Program-made: the position numbers and the translations under genes
Shown: in pieces, positions 52,276 to 61,097 of the stretch
Layout of the letters: the number at the start of each line of letters is the position of its first letter
Position numbering within the stretch: position 1 is the stretch's first letter
Source: JANELJ01 sp024511395
Lineage (GTDB): Bacteria; Pseudomonadota; Gammaproteobacteria; GRL18
DNA length: 64,000 nt
Direction: 5' to 3'
NCBI GenBank assembly: GCA_963681975.1
Contig: OY820613.1
Location: forward strand, 3,224,001 to 3,288,000
Notes under the pieces: generated by a model
The model's database searches: none
Seen by the model: only the letters and a program-made list of their open reading frames with translations
Told to the model about the DNA's origin: nothing

Positions 52276-52383
52276 ATAAGGGATTGGGTATTCCTTGTTG
52301 AAGACGCCGTGAATCCATCCATGGAGGCTTTTCGGCAGCATCCCTGCTGCTGAAACTTCATCAAGAAACACCCAACCTCTTAT
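52276..52383. repeat. large imperfect hairpin downstream of rsmG
   Basis: Arms 52276-52303 and 52356-52383 pair at 23 of 28 positions. Inside is a second hairpin, GCAGCA tccc TGCTGC (52335-52350). The segment TGCTGCTGAAACTTCATCAA also occurs in the loops of the two MITE-like repeats at 37355 and 44483. It could serve as a terminator for mnmG-rsmG or be a mobile repeat. Confidence 0.6.
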
Positions 52384-52562
52384 ACTCAGATGATATAAAG
52401 AAAAATTATAGTAACTACTCAGCTTCAATTAAAGCACAGTAGAGTGAATGGCTGCAGGTACACTGAATAAATGGAATGGTTCGCCCCACTCTCTAACGAC
52501 ATCATAAAAATGTGCCAAAATTGTGTTTTTACACATAACAACAGAGTAGAGAGGCGAACCTT

Positions 52563-53672
52563 ATGAGTAATTTTAAAGTAAAACGTGCAATAAAAATACT
52601 GGCAATTGTTCTGGCAAAGAGCAGTTTTTATATTTATGTTGCCGATGACAGGGCCCAGAAGGTTTTAACAAAAAAAATGACCAGAAGCCAATTATCAAAC
52701 TTTGTGTCTAAATTACCAGCCTGTTTAATAGCCATGGAGGCCTGTGGCAGTGCCCATTATTGGGCTCACAAGTTTCAAGAGTATGGTCATGAAGTCAAAC
52801 TTATAGCGCCTCAGTTTGTTAAACCTTTTGTCAAATCCAATAAGAATGACAGTCTGGATGCTGAAGCCATTTGTGAGGCGGTTCAACGTCCCAATATGCG
52901 TTTTGTCTCGATAAAAAACGAGGAGCAACTGGTCGTTCAATCCGTTCATCGGGTACACAACCAGTTAGTAAAGAGCCGTACAGCTCAAGTTAACCAGATA
53001 CGAGGTTTTCTCCTGGAGCAGGCTATAACCATAGGCCGCGGAAGAGCCAATGTAAATAAACAATTGGTGCTACTACTGGACGAAGGAGATAGTCGTCAGA
53101 ACATTCCTGACAGAATGAAAGCCTTGATTAGAGGCTTACAAGCTCACCTAAACTATCTGGATGAGCAAATAGCCGAATATGAAAATATGATAAAAGCACG
53201 GGCCAGCCAGGATGACAGACCCGTCCTGTTACAAATGATACCGGGTTTTGGTCCCATCACTGCTACCGCCTTTATGTCTCACATTGGCCATATTGCCAGC
53301 TTCAAAAATGGTCGGGAATTAGCTGCATTTCTTGGTCTGGTGCCTCGTCAGCATTCTACCGGAGGGAAGTCAACACTACTGGGAATAAGCAAACGAGGTG
53401 ACGTATATTTACGAACACTGTTAATTCATGGTGCCCGTTCAAGATTGCGTACTATAGCCGGGAAAAAAGACCCGGTTAGTCTCTGGCTGAGTCGTTTGCT
53501 CAACCGGCGAGGATACAATATTGCAGCAGTGGTATTAGCAAACAAAATGTTTAGAAGTATCTGTAAAATTAACGGTTTTTTACCCAGGTTGCTAAGATAT
53601 AATCACTGTAATGGCATGGCAGGTAAGTCCTGTATTCAGAATAAACTGTTTGTAACTAAGGCATTTATTTGA
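52563..53672 (+). CDS. IS1111-type transposase, first catalytic Asp replaced
   Basis: A 369-residue frame. DEDD-type motifs are ILAIVLAKSSFYI (the usual IDLAK Asp is Val here), CLIAMEACGSAHYW (E) and SNKNDSLDAEAICEAVQ (D, D). The Tnp20 domain has LLQMIPGFGPITATAFMSHI and LAAFLGLVPRQHSTGGKSTL. The C-terminal end (MFRSICKINGFLPRLLRYNH ...) is unlike the short usual tail. Loss of the first Asp should abolish activity. Whether the C-terminal tail is original is unclear. Start ATG follows AGAGAGGCGAACC. Confidence 0.85.
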   Translation: MSNFKVKRAIKILAIVLAKSSFYIYVADDRAQKVLTKKMTRSQLSNFVSKLPACLIAMEACGSAHYWAHKFQEYGHEVKLIAPQFVKPFVKSNKNDSLDAEAICEAVQRPNMRFVSIKNEEQLVVQSVHRVHNQLVKSRTAQVNQIRGFLLEQAITIGRGRANVNKQLVLLLDEGDSRQNIPDRMKALIRGLQAHLNYLDEQIAEYENMIKARASQDDRPVLLQMIPGFGPITATAFMSHIGHIASFKNGRELAAFLGLVPRQHSTGGKSTLLGISKRGDVYLRTLLIHGARSRLRTIAGKKDPVSLWLSRLLNRRGYNIAAVVLANKMFRSICKINGFLPRLLRYNHCNGMAGKSCIQNKLFVTKAFI

Positions 53673-53819
53673 ATAGACCGCTGAATAGATTAGTTTCTGA
53701 ATACGCGTATTTCCATTAGGGCACGGAGCATTTGTATTCTCCACTTAGAGGCCGGATATAAGAATGCAACTTTATCATCCATGAGTACCGTGGTATCACT
53801 TGCATACGTGGTGCGAACC
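53673..53819 (+). ncRNA. candidate bridge RNA region of the IS1111 element
   Basis: In the IS1111 subgroup the guide RNA is encoded in the non-coding stretch downstream of the transposase. This 147-bp non-coding stretch, up to the sub-terminal repeat, is in the right place. Position is the only evidence; no structure was computed. Confidence 0.35.
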
Positions 53820-53871
53820 ATATAAGTTACAAATTATATTAAATAAAAATTAATAACCATTGAGGCAAACC

Positions 53872-54660
53872 ATGGTGAAAATCATTGCCATTTCCAATCA
53901 GAAAGGCGGGGTGGGTAAAACCACTACCAGTATTAATCTGGCAGCATCCATGGCGGCCACCAAAAGAAAAGTACTGCTGGTGGATATGGATCCGCAGGGC
54001 AATGCCACTACCGGCAGCGGCATTGATAAAAATGATGTGCAGTATAGTGGTTATGATTTATTAATATCCCGCAGTTCGGTTAATGAGGTAAAAATAGCCG
54101 TGCCGGAAGCCGGTTATGATCTGGTGGCTGGCAATGGTGATTTAACGGCGGCAGAAGTGGAGCTAATGACCAAGTTTGATCGGGAACGGCAGCTTAGCTA
54201 CCGTTTTAAGGAAATTGCCGATGACTATGATTATGTTTTTATTGACTGTCCACCGTCTCTGAATATGCTCACCGTTAATGCTATGGTGGCGGCACATGGC
54301 ATTATGATCCCCATGCAATGTGAATATTATGCCCTGGAAGGTTTAACCGCCTTAAGTGATATCATTGAAAGCATTAAGGAGTCTTTAAACCCCGAGCTTG
54401 AAATTGAAGGCATTTTAAGAACCATGTTTGATCCGCGCAATCGTCTGGCTATAGAAGTCTCCCGCCAGTTACTGTCGCATTTTGATGAGAAAGTTTATCG
54501 TACCATAATCCCCAGAAATGTTCGTCTTGCCGAGGCACCCAGTCATGGTATGCCGGTGATCAGTTATGATCGGGCTTCCAACGGTGCCCGAGCTTACTTG
54601 GCCCTGGCCGGGGAAATGCTGCGCAAAGAGGAAGAAAGTCTTGGTCAGCAGGAAGCCTGA
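53872..54660 (+). CDS. parA: chromosome partitioning ATPase ParA
   Basis: Deviant-Walker ATPase that moves ParB-parS complexes away from each other. About 262 residues. The P-loop is IAISNQKGGVGKTTTSINLA with the signature Lys, followed by LLVDMDPQGNATTGSGI, VFIDCPPSLNMLTVNAM and a C-terminal VISYDRASNGARAYLALAGE. The ATG at 53872 has TGAGG 6-7 bases upstream. parB is separated from it only by IS copy 6. parS sites lie in recF and beside it. Confidence 0.96.
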   Translation: MVKIIAISNQKGGVGKTTTSINLAASMAATKRKVLLVDMDPQGNATTGSGIDKNDVQYSGYDLLISRSSVNEVKIAVPEAGYDLVAGNGDLTAAEVELMTKFDRERQLSYRFKEIADDYDYVFIDCPPSLNMLTVNAMVAAHGIMIPMQCEYYALEGLTALSDIIESIKESLNPELEIEGILRTMFDPRNRLAIEVSRQLLSHFDEKVYRTIIPRNVRLAEAPSHGMPVISYDRASNGARAYLALAGEMLRKEEESLGQQEA

Positions 54661-54719
54661 ATACTGAGTTCAGTTAGAGTTAGAGCTGACAGGAAAAAAT
54701 TAAGTGCTTTTGTTATTTA

Positions 54720-56217
54720 GTCCACCCTGAATAAAACATATAGCATTGATTTATAAAGAAATATTGCTTGATTATGGGTGTTAAATTTGCAAGTTTTTGG
54801 TAAAATAAGCCTTATTACCTTGCAAATTTCCATACCAAAATGAAGCCAAAGAAACAGCCAAAAATACCTCAGGAAGACCTGTTCAGGATGCGCCCTGAAA
54901 ACATGCTGGACTTAAATCATGAGTTGATTAAGTTATCAAAACACATAAACTGGGAAAGTCTTGATAAAGAATGGGGAGCCCTGTTTATATCCACTAAAGG
55001 CGCTCCTGCTATACGCACTCGCCTGATTGCAGGATTGCATTACCTGAAACATCTGCATGATTTATCGGATGAACAGGTCGTAAAAAGCTGGACAGAAAAT
55101 CCGTACTGGCAATGTTTTTGTGGAGAAGAATACTTTCAGCATAAGATGCCTATACACCCTACGACCATGACCAAATGGCGTAACCGGCTGGGTAAGTCAG
55201 GCAGTGAAAAATTACTGATTGAAACCATTAAGGCCGGACTAAAGAGTAAAACCATAAAGCCCGGCAGTTTAAAGAAAGTCACGGTAGATACTACCGTACA
55301 GGAAAAGAACATCGCTTTTCCAACCGATTCAAAGCTCCTGAACAAAGCCAGAGAAAACCTGGTTAAACTGTCCAAAGAGCACGGTATTAAACTGCGCCAG
55401 AATTATAATCGGATTGGACCTCAATATGTATTAATGGCCAGTCGTTATGCTCATGCAAAACAGTTTAAACGCATGAAGAAAATGAATAATAAACTGAAAT
55501 CCCGTTTAGGTCGCGTTAAAAGGGATATTGAACGACAACTGCCCAATTATTCTGTTGATATTCAGTCACTGTTTGAAGTGGTTCTGGAACAGGCACAGAA
55601 ACTGATAGAGCAGGAGCAGCACAGTAAGAACAAGCTTTACAGTTTACACGCCCCGGAAGTCGAGTGTGTCAGTAAAGGCAAAGCTCATAAGCCTTATGAA
55701 TTTGGGGTTAAAGCCAGTATCGCTGTGACCAACAAGGAAGGCTTTGTTATTGGGGCTCAAAGTTGTCCAGGAAATCCTTATGATGGACATACCTTGTTAC
55801 CACAACTGGAGCAGATAAAACAGTTTACAGCAGTACAACCGGAACAGTGCTTTGTTGACCGGGGTTATCGTGGACATGAAGTAAAAGACACGAAAGTTTT
55901 TATCTCAGGTCAGAAACGAGGCGTTACCCGAAGTATTAAAAAGGCATTAAAACGGTGCAGTGCGATTGAGCCTGAAATTGGTCATATGAAAAACGATGGC
56001 CGTTTAGACCGCTGCTATCTGAAAGGTGCAGTCGGTGATGCCATTAATGTGGTTATGGTAGCCGCTGGTCATAACTTAAGAAAGATCCTCAATAAGCTCC
56101 GGCTTTTGTGGCTCAAAATTATTTCCGGTTTGATGGGGTGTTTTATCAAACCGGAGCAATCTGCTGCTTTAAACCTGGCTTGAGGTCAGGCTTAAAACGG
56201 TATTATTCAGGTTGAAC
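54720..56217 (+). mobile_element. IS5/IS1182-like element, copy 6, between parA and parB
   Basis: Full length, flanked by a perfect 6-bp duplication TATTTA (54714-54719 and 56218-56223). It has the same orientation as parA and parB. Removing it leaves parA and parB about 140 bp apart. Confidence 0.92.
54840..56183 (+). CDS. IS5/IS1182-like transposase, copy 6
   Basis: Open 447-residue frame with the three catalytic residues. It is the most diverged of the open copies (for example RPENMLDLN, KHINWESLDKE, WQCFCGEE, VVLEQAQK, LKRCSAIE), so it probably arrived separately or earlier than the others. Confidence 0.9.
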   Translation: MKPKKQPKIPQEDLFRMRPENMLDLNHELIKLSKHINWESLDKEWGALFISTKGAPAIRTRLIAGLHYLKHLHDLSDEQVVKSWTENPYWQCFCGEEYFQHKMPIHPTTMTKWRNRLGKSGSEKLLIETIKAGLKSKTIKPGSLKKVTVDTTVQEKNIAFPTDSKLLNKARENLVKLSKEHGIKLRQNYNRIGPQYVLMASRYAHAKQFKRMKKMNNKLKSRLGRVKRDIERQLPNYSVDIQSLFEVVLEQAQKLIEQEQHSKNKLYSLHAPEVECVSKGKAHKPYEFGVKASIAVTNKEGFVIGAQSCPGNPYDGHTLLPQLEQIKQFTAVQPEQCFVDRGYRGHEVKDTKVFISGQKRGVTRSIKKALKRCSAIEPEIGHMKNDGRLDRCYLKGAVGDAINVVMVAAGHNLRKILNKLRLLWLKIISGLMGCFIKPEQSAALNLA

Positions 56218-56301
56218 TATTTAGGCAATTTTTCTATAATGGTAAGTCTTCCGGAATATTCAGGGATTAACCAGCTTAAGGATTTGTGAGGGCTTGTATT
56301 A

Positions 56302-57207
56302 GTGGCAGCAAAAAAACGTGGTTTAGGTCGTGGTCTGGATGCATTGCTTGGCGGCAGTGTCAAAACCACCCGGCGATTTGAAACCGATACAGCGGATAGC
56401 CGTCAGCATTCACCTGCTGACGGGGAATTGCATAATGTACCAGTAGAATTTATTCAGCCGGGTGTTTACCAGCCGCGCATTGATATGCATCCCGAAGCAC
56501 TGGAAGAACTGGCCAGTTCCATTAAGGCCCAGGGCGTAGTGCAGCCTATTGTGATCCGTCCGGTGGGTGATACCAGCAATAGCGGTGAACAAAAATATGA
56601 AATTATTGCCGGTGAACGCCGTTGGCGTGCTTCCCAGATGGCCGGCCTGGCTGAAATTCCTGCGGTGATCCGTGATGTGCCCGACCGTGCTGCCATTGCC
56701 ATGTCCCTGATTGAGAATATTCAGCGTGAAGAGCTTAATCCTATAGAGGAAGCTAATGCCCTGAAGCGCCTGATAGATGAATTTAATATGACTCACCAGT
56801 TGGCCGCTGATGCCGTAGGCCGTTCCCGGGCATCGGTATCCAATTTATTGCGTCTGCTGGAGCTGGAACTGGTTACCCGGCGTTTACTGGAAAACGGCGA
56901 TCTGGAAATGGGTCATGCCCGAGCCCTGCTGGCTTTAAAAGTTGAAGAACAAAGTTATACGGCCCGCCATGTGGTCAGTAAAGGCTTGTCTGTCAGGGAA
57001 ACTGAACGACTGATCAAAAAAATTCTTAACCCCAAAGAAAAACAGGAAAAGAAAGACGACCCGAATATTATTAATTTACAGAAAAACCTGACCGACAAAT
57101 TGGGTGCGCGGGTGATTTTTCAGCACGGTAAAAAAGGTAATGGTAAAATGGTGATTCATTACAATAGTATTGATGAACTTGAAGGTATACTGGCTCATAT
57201 TAAATAG
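56302..57207 (+). CDS. parB: chromosome partitioning protein ParB
   Basis: CTP-dependent DNA clamp that loads at parS and spreads. The 301-residue protein starts with AAKKRGLGRGLDALLGGSVK. The N-terminal domain has IQPGVYQPRIDMHPEALEEL, IAGERRWRASQMAGL and the CTPase/ParB box SLIENIQREELNPIEEANAL. The helix-turn-helix is LAADAVGRSRASVSNLLRLL, and the C-terminal dimer part ends GKMVIHYNSIDELEGILAHI. Start codon GTG with GAGGG upstream. IS copies lie on both sides. Confidence 0.96.
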   Translation: MAAKKRGLGRGLDALLGGSVKTTRRFETDTADSRQHSPADGELHNVPVEFIQPGVYQPRIDMHPEALEELASSIKAQGVVQPIVIRPVGDTSNSGEQKYEIIAGERRWRASQMAGLAEIPAVIRDVPDRAAIAMSLIENIQREELNPIEEANALKRLIDEFNMTHQLAADAVGRSRASVSNLLRLLELELVTRRLLENGDLEMGHARALLALKVEEQSYTARHVVSKGLSVRETERLIKKILNPKEKQEKKDDPNIINLQKNLTDKLGARVIFQHGKKGNGKMVIHYNSIDELEGILAHIK

Positions 57208-57351
57208 ATAATTTATTTCCTGATATGACAAACCGGTTTTATCTACTATAATTTAAAAATAGCTTAAATTTTGTACAAGCTATAAAATAACAAATATACA
57301 ATATAACAATAAGCATAATGATATTCACACATACCTATAATGGGATAAATA

Positions 57352-58816
57352 GTCCGACCTGAATAAATTATAGCACATTGATTTATAAGGAAATATTGGC
57401 GAATTATGGGTGTTAAATTTGCAGGTTTTTGGTAAAATAAGCCTTATTACCTTGCAAATTTCCAGACCAGAATGAAGCCAAAGAAACAGCCAAAAATACC
57501 TCAGGAAGACCTGTTCAGGATGCGCCTTGAAAACATGCTGGACATAAACCATGAGTTGATTAAGTTATCAAAACACATAGACCGGGAAAGTCCTGATAAA
57601 GAAAGGGGCGCTTTGTTTGTATCCACTAAAGGTGCTCCTGCCATACGCATTCGTTTGATTGCAGGATTGCATTACCTGAAACACCTGCATGATTTATCAG
57701 ATGAACAGGTAGTAAAAGGCTGGACAGAAAATCCGTACTGGCAATATTTTTGTGGAGAAGAATACTTTCAGCATAAGATGCCCATACACCCTGTGACCAT
57801 GACCAAATGGCGTAACCGGCCGGGTAAGTCAGGCAGTGAAAAATTACTGATTGAAACCATTAAAGCCGGACTAAAGAGTAAAACCATAAAGCCCGGCAGT
57901 TTAAAGAAAGTCACGGTAGATACTACCGTACAGGAAAAGAACATCGCTTTTCCAACCGATTCAAAGCTCCTGAACAAAGCCAGAGAAAACCTGGTTAAAC
58001 TGTCCAAAGAGCACGGTATTAAACTGCGCCAGAACTATAATCGGGTTGGGCCGCAATATGTACTAATGGCCAGTCGTTATGCTCATGCAAAACAGTTTAA
58101 ACGCATGAAGAAAATGAACAATAAACTGAAATCCCGTTTAGGTCGTGTTAAACGGGATATTGAACGACAACTGCCCAATTATTCTGTTGATATTCAGTCT
58201 CTGTTTGAAGTAGCTCTAAAACAGGCTCAGAAACTGATTGAGCAGGAGCAGCACAGTAAGAACAAGCTTTACAGTTTACATGCACCGGAAGTCGAGTGTA
58301 TCAGTAAAGGCAAAGCTCATAAGCCTTATGAATTTGGTGTTAAAACCAGTATCGCGGTAACTAACAAGGAAGGCTTTGTTATTGGCGCTCAAAGTTGTCC
58401 GGGCAATCCTTATGATGGACACACTCTACTGCCACAACTGGAACAGTGCTTTGTTGACCGGGGCTATCGTGGACATGAGGTAAAAGACACTAAAGTTTTT
58501 ATCTCAGGTCAGAAGCGAGGCGTTACCCGAAGTATTAAAAAGGCATTAAAACGGCGCAGTGCGATTGAGCCTGAAATCGGTCATATGAAAAACGATGGCC
58601 GTTTAGATCGCTGCTACCTCAAAGGCACAGTCGGTGATGCCATTAATGTGGTTATGGTAGCCGCTGGACATAACTTAAGAAAGCTCCTCAATAAGCTCCG
58701 GCTTTTGTGGCTCAAAATTATTTCCGGTTTGATGGGATATTTTATCAAACCAGAACAATCAGCCGCTTTAATCCTGGCTTGATGTCAGGCTTAAAACGGT
58801 ATTATTCAGGTTGAAC
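57352..58816 (+). mobile_element. IS5/IS1182-like element, copy 7, between parB and atpI
   Basis: 1465 bp: a 33-bp in-frame deletion relative to full copies. Perfect 6-bp duplication TAAATA (57346-57351 and 58817-58822). Confidence 0.92.
57472..58782 (+). CDS. IS5/IS1182-like transposase, copy 7 (11-residue deletion)
   Basis: 436 residues. LLPQLEQ joins directly to CFVDRGYRGHE, losing the 11 residues IKQFTAVQPEQ between two GGAACA repeats. All three catalytic residues remain, but the deletion lies right before the second Asp, so activity is doubtful. Confidence 0.88.
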   Translation: MKPKKQPKIPQEDLFRMRLENMLDINHELIKLSKHIDRESPDKERGALFVSTKGAPAIRIRLIAGLHYLKHLHDLSDEQVVKGWTENPYWQYFCGEEYFQHKMPIHPVTMTKWRNRPGKSGSEKLLIETIKAGLKSKTIKPGSLKKVTVDTTVQEKNIAFPTDSKLLNKARENLVKLSKEHGIKLRQNYNRVGPQYVLMASRYAHAKQFKRMKKMNNKLKSRLGRVKRDIERQLPNYSVDIQSLFEVALKQAQKLIEQEQHSKNKLYSLHAPEVECISKGKAHKPYEFGVKTSIAVTNKEGFVIGAQSCPGNPYDGHTLLPQLEQCFVDRGYRGHEVKDTKVFISGQKRGVTRSIKKALKRRSAIEPEIGHMKNDGRLDRCYLKGTVGDAINVVMVAAGHNLRKLLNKLRLLWLKIISGLMGYFIKPEQSAALILA

Positions 58817-58842
58817 TAAATATTAGAATATCGTTAATTTCA

Positions 58843-58871
58843 TTGATCTAAGGCAATATTAACTTTATAAT
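58843..58871 (+). promoter_or_regulatory. promoter of the atp operon
   Basis: TTGATC (58843-58848), a 17-bp spacer and a perfect TATAAT (58866-58871), 59 bp before the atpI start and 26 bp after IS copy 7. The operon is therefore expressed independently of parB. Confidence 0.7.
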
Positions 58872-58929
58872 TCGCTGCACTATACGATATGGCTATAATT
58901 GAATAGCCTGAAACAGGCAGGTAAAGAAA

Positions 58930-59319
58930 ATGAGTTTTGCAACTGTGGTCATGCGTCGAGTGGTACGCAGACTGTTTGTTATACAGCTGGCACTGACTTT
59001 GATTATTGCTCTGAGTTACCTGACATTTCAAAGTTTAAATGGATTTTTTGCCGCAATATATGGCGGAAGTATTACTCTGACAGGTACGCTGTTAATGGCT
59101 TGGCGGATAAGTCGCGCCGGTGAAGCTGGCTCTAAAGAGAAGCAGCAGGGTTATATCGAAATTTACGTCGGCGTGGTGCAAAAGTTTATTTTAACTCTGG
59201 TTCTAATGGCTGTTGGAATGGGTGTTTTAAAGCTGGATCCCCTAGGGGTTCTGGTTGGTTTTGCTGTAACCCAGTTCAGTTTCGTTGCCAATAAAGTAGA
59301 TACCCGATATCAGTCCTGA
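58930..59319 (+). CDS. atpI: ATP synthase protein I (assembly factor)
   Basis: A 129-residue membrane protein with four hydrophobic segments (FVIQLALTLIIALSYL, GFFAAIYGGSITLTGTLLMA, VVQKFILTLVLMAVGMGVL, LGVLVGFAVTQFSFV). The AIYGGSIT and FAVTQ motifs are typical of gammaproteobacterial AtpI, which helps assemble the c-ring. First gene of the operon. Confidence 0.9.
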   Translation: MSFATVVMRRVVRRLFVIQLALTLIIALSYLTFQSLNGFFAAIYGGSITLTGTLLMAWRISRAGEAGSKEKQQGYIEIYVGVVQKFILTLVLMAVGMGVLKLDPLGVLVGFAVTQFSFVANKVDTRYQS

Positions 59320-59365
59320 ACTGGGTTGACAAAAAAGAATTTATTAAAATCTTGGAGATGTAACT

Positions 59366-60181
59366 GTGAGTAGCTCTACTGCTAATGAAGAAAGCGGCCT
59401 AGGTGCCGTCGAGTATATTCAGCATCACTTGCATAATAACAGCATTGGTGATGGAGGTTTCTGGGTGCTTAACCTCGATACCCTGTTCTATAGCTGGTTA
59501 TTAGCCGGAGTGCTGATGTACATTGCCTGGAAAATGGGCAAAACCATGACTGCCGATACTCCTTCCGGCGGCCAGAACGTATTAGAAGCCATTGTTGAAT
59601 TCGTTCAGCAGCAAATCAAAGATATTTTCCCTGGAAGCAATCCACTGATCGGGCCACTGGCCTTAACCATCTTTATGTGGGTATTCCTTATGAACGCCAT
59701 GGATTTAATTCCCGTGGATCTTCTCCCCTCACTGGGTCAGCTGGTGGGTATACATTATATGAAAGTGGTGCCGACCACGGATTTAAGTACTACCTTTACC
59801 TTGGCACTGTCTGTCTTTGCCCTGATTATTTTCTATAACATTAAAATTAAGGGACCGATTGGCTACCTTAAAATGTTCCTGTTTCACCCCTTTGGCAAAT
59901 ATTTAATTCCGGTCAATATTATTATGACTGCGATTGAAGAGATTGCCAAACCAGTCAGCCTGGGTCTGCGTTTATTCGGAAACATGTTTGCCGGTGAGCT
60001 GATCTTCCTGCTGATTGCACTTTTAGGTGGCGCGTCCCTTTTTGGACTTTTACCGCAGATAGCACTGGGTACCGCATGGGCAATTTTCCATATTCTGGTT
60101 ATTACTCTGCAGGCCTTTATCTTTATGCTGCTGACCATTGTATACCTGGGCATGGCACATCAGGATATGGAAGAACATTAA
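59366..60181 (+). CDS. atpB: F0F1 ATP synthase subunit a
   Basis: Proton-channel subunit of F0 in the inner membrane, 271 residues. The key motif KPVSLGLRLFGNMFAGELIF carries the essential Arg that faces the c-ring. Other helices are FYSWLLAGVLMYIAW, LALTIFMWVFLMNAMDLIPV and the C-terminal LVITLQAFIFMLLTIVYLGM. GTG start with TTGGAG upstream. Confidence 0.95.
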   Translation: MSSSTANEESGLGAVEYIQHHLHNNSIGDGGFWVLNLDTLFYSWLLAGVLMYIAWKMGKTMTADTPSGGQNVLEAIVEFVQQQIKDIFPGSNPLIGPLALTIFMWVFLMNAMDLIPVDLLPSLGQLVGIHYMKVVPTTDLSTTFTLALSVFALIIFYNIKIKGPIGYLKMFLFHPFGKYLIPVNIIMTAIEEIAKPVSLGLRLFGNMFAGELIFLLIALLGGASLFGLLPQIALGTAWAIFHILVITLQAFIFMLLTIVYLGMAHQDMEEH

Positions 60182-60250
60182 ACTGGAAACACACGTTACA
60201 ACGAATTCAAAAACTTTAAACATTTAAACTTTAAAACTTAGGAGAAACTA

Positions 60251-60529
60251 ATGGAAGCAATGGCTTTAGTTTATGGTTACACAGCAATTGCAGTAGGTAT
60301 TATTCTGGCTGCAGCAGGTCTGGGTTCAGCACTGGGTTGGGGCTTAATCTGTTCCAAGTTCCTGGAAGGTATTGCACGTCAACCTGAAATGCGTCCTCAG
60401 TTAATGGGTCAGATGCTATTTACCGGTGGTCTGATGGAAGCATTTCCAATGATCGTTCTGGGTATGGCAATGTGGTTTGTATTTGCGAATCCGTTTGCTG
60501 ATGCTGTTAAAGCCTCTGTTGGCGGTTAA
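60251..60529 (+). CDS. atpE: F0F1 ATP synthase subunit c
   Basis: A 92-residue two-helix proteolipid that forms the rotor ring. Helix 1 is AIAVGIILAAAGLGSALGWG and the polar loop is GIARQPEMRPQ. Helix 2 contains the proton-carrying Glu in TGGLMEAFPMIVLG (residue 63). The Shine-Dalgarno AGGAG lies 7 bases upstream, and the gene sits after a 69-bp spacer, typical of the highly translated c gene. Confidence 0.96.
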   Translation: MEAMALVYGYTAIAVGIILAAAGLGSALGWGLICSKFLEGIARQPEMRPQLMGQMLFTGGLMEAFPMIVLGMAMWFVFANPFADAVKASVGG

Positions 60530-60603
60530 TTGACTGTTTTTGACGTACGCAGTAAAAAGTACGAAACAAAAGTATTAACTTAACAAACAACAGGAATTAG
60601 GCG

Positions 60604-61074
60604 ATGAGCATTACCGCAACCCTGATAGGCCAGATAATAACCTTTGCGATATTGGTCTGGTTCATAGGTAAATATCTCTGGGGTCCAATGACCCAGATGA
60701 TGGACGATCGTAAGAAGCGTATTGCCGATGGTCTTGCTGCTGCTGAGCGTGGTATTCACGAGCAGGAGCTAGCAGAGCAAAAAGCAGCTCAACATATTAA
60801 AGAAGCTAAAGAGCAGGCAGCAGAAATACTTGCTCAGGCACAGAAATGTGCGGCGGAAATAATAGAAGAAGCTAAAATTGATGCCAAGGCCGAAGGTGAA
60901 CGTCTGATTACAACTGCAAATGCTGAGATTGAACAGGAAGTGAATCGTGCAAAAGAATCATTGCGTGCCCAGGTGGTGGATATCACCGTAGCGGCAGCAG
61001 GCAAGATCATCAAGAAAGAGATCGATGCTAAAGCACATGGCGACTTGTTAAAAGATGTTGTTGGGCAACTCTAA
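60604..61074 (+). CDS. atpF: F0F1 ATP synthase subunit b
   Basis: Peripheral stalk subunit, 156 residues: one N-terminal membrane helix (ATLIGQIITFAILVWFIGKY), the conserved LWGPMTQMMDDRKKRIADGL, then a long charged coiled coil with Ala/Glu heptads to the C terminus. Normal length. Confidence 0.95.
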   Translation: MSITATLIGQIITFAILVWFIGKYLWGPMTQMMDDRKKRIADGLAAAERGIHEQELAEQKAAQHIKEAKEQAAEILAQAQKCAAEIIEEAKIDAKAEGERLITTANAEIEQEVNRAKESLRAQVVDITVAAAGKIIKKEIDAKAHGDLLKDVVGQL

Positions 61075-61097
61075 TTTATGAGAATCAGGACTAAATA

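Larger units (their letters stand above)
52470..53830 (+). mobile_element. IS1111-type (IS110 family) element
   Basis: Sub-terminal inverted repeats GGTTCGCCCCAC (52478-52489) and GTGGTGCGAACC (53808-53819) match at 11 of 12 positions, a hallmark of the IS1111 subgroup. Outer ends are approximate. The element separates rsmG from parA. Confidence 0.75.

Noticed and set aside
8618..58816. The repeated 1.5-kb sequences as a host multigene family
   Set aside because: They have terminal inverted repeats, flanking TANNTA duplications and a DDE transposase frame, so they are insertion sequences.
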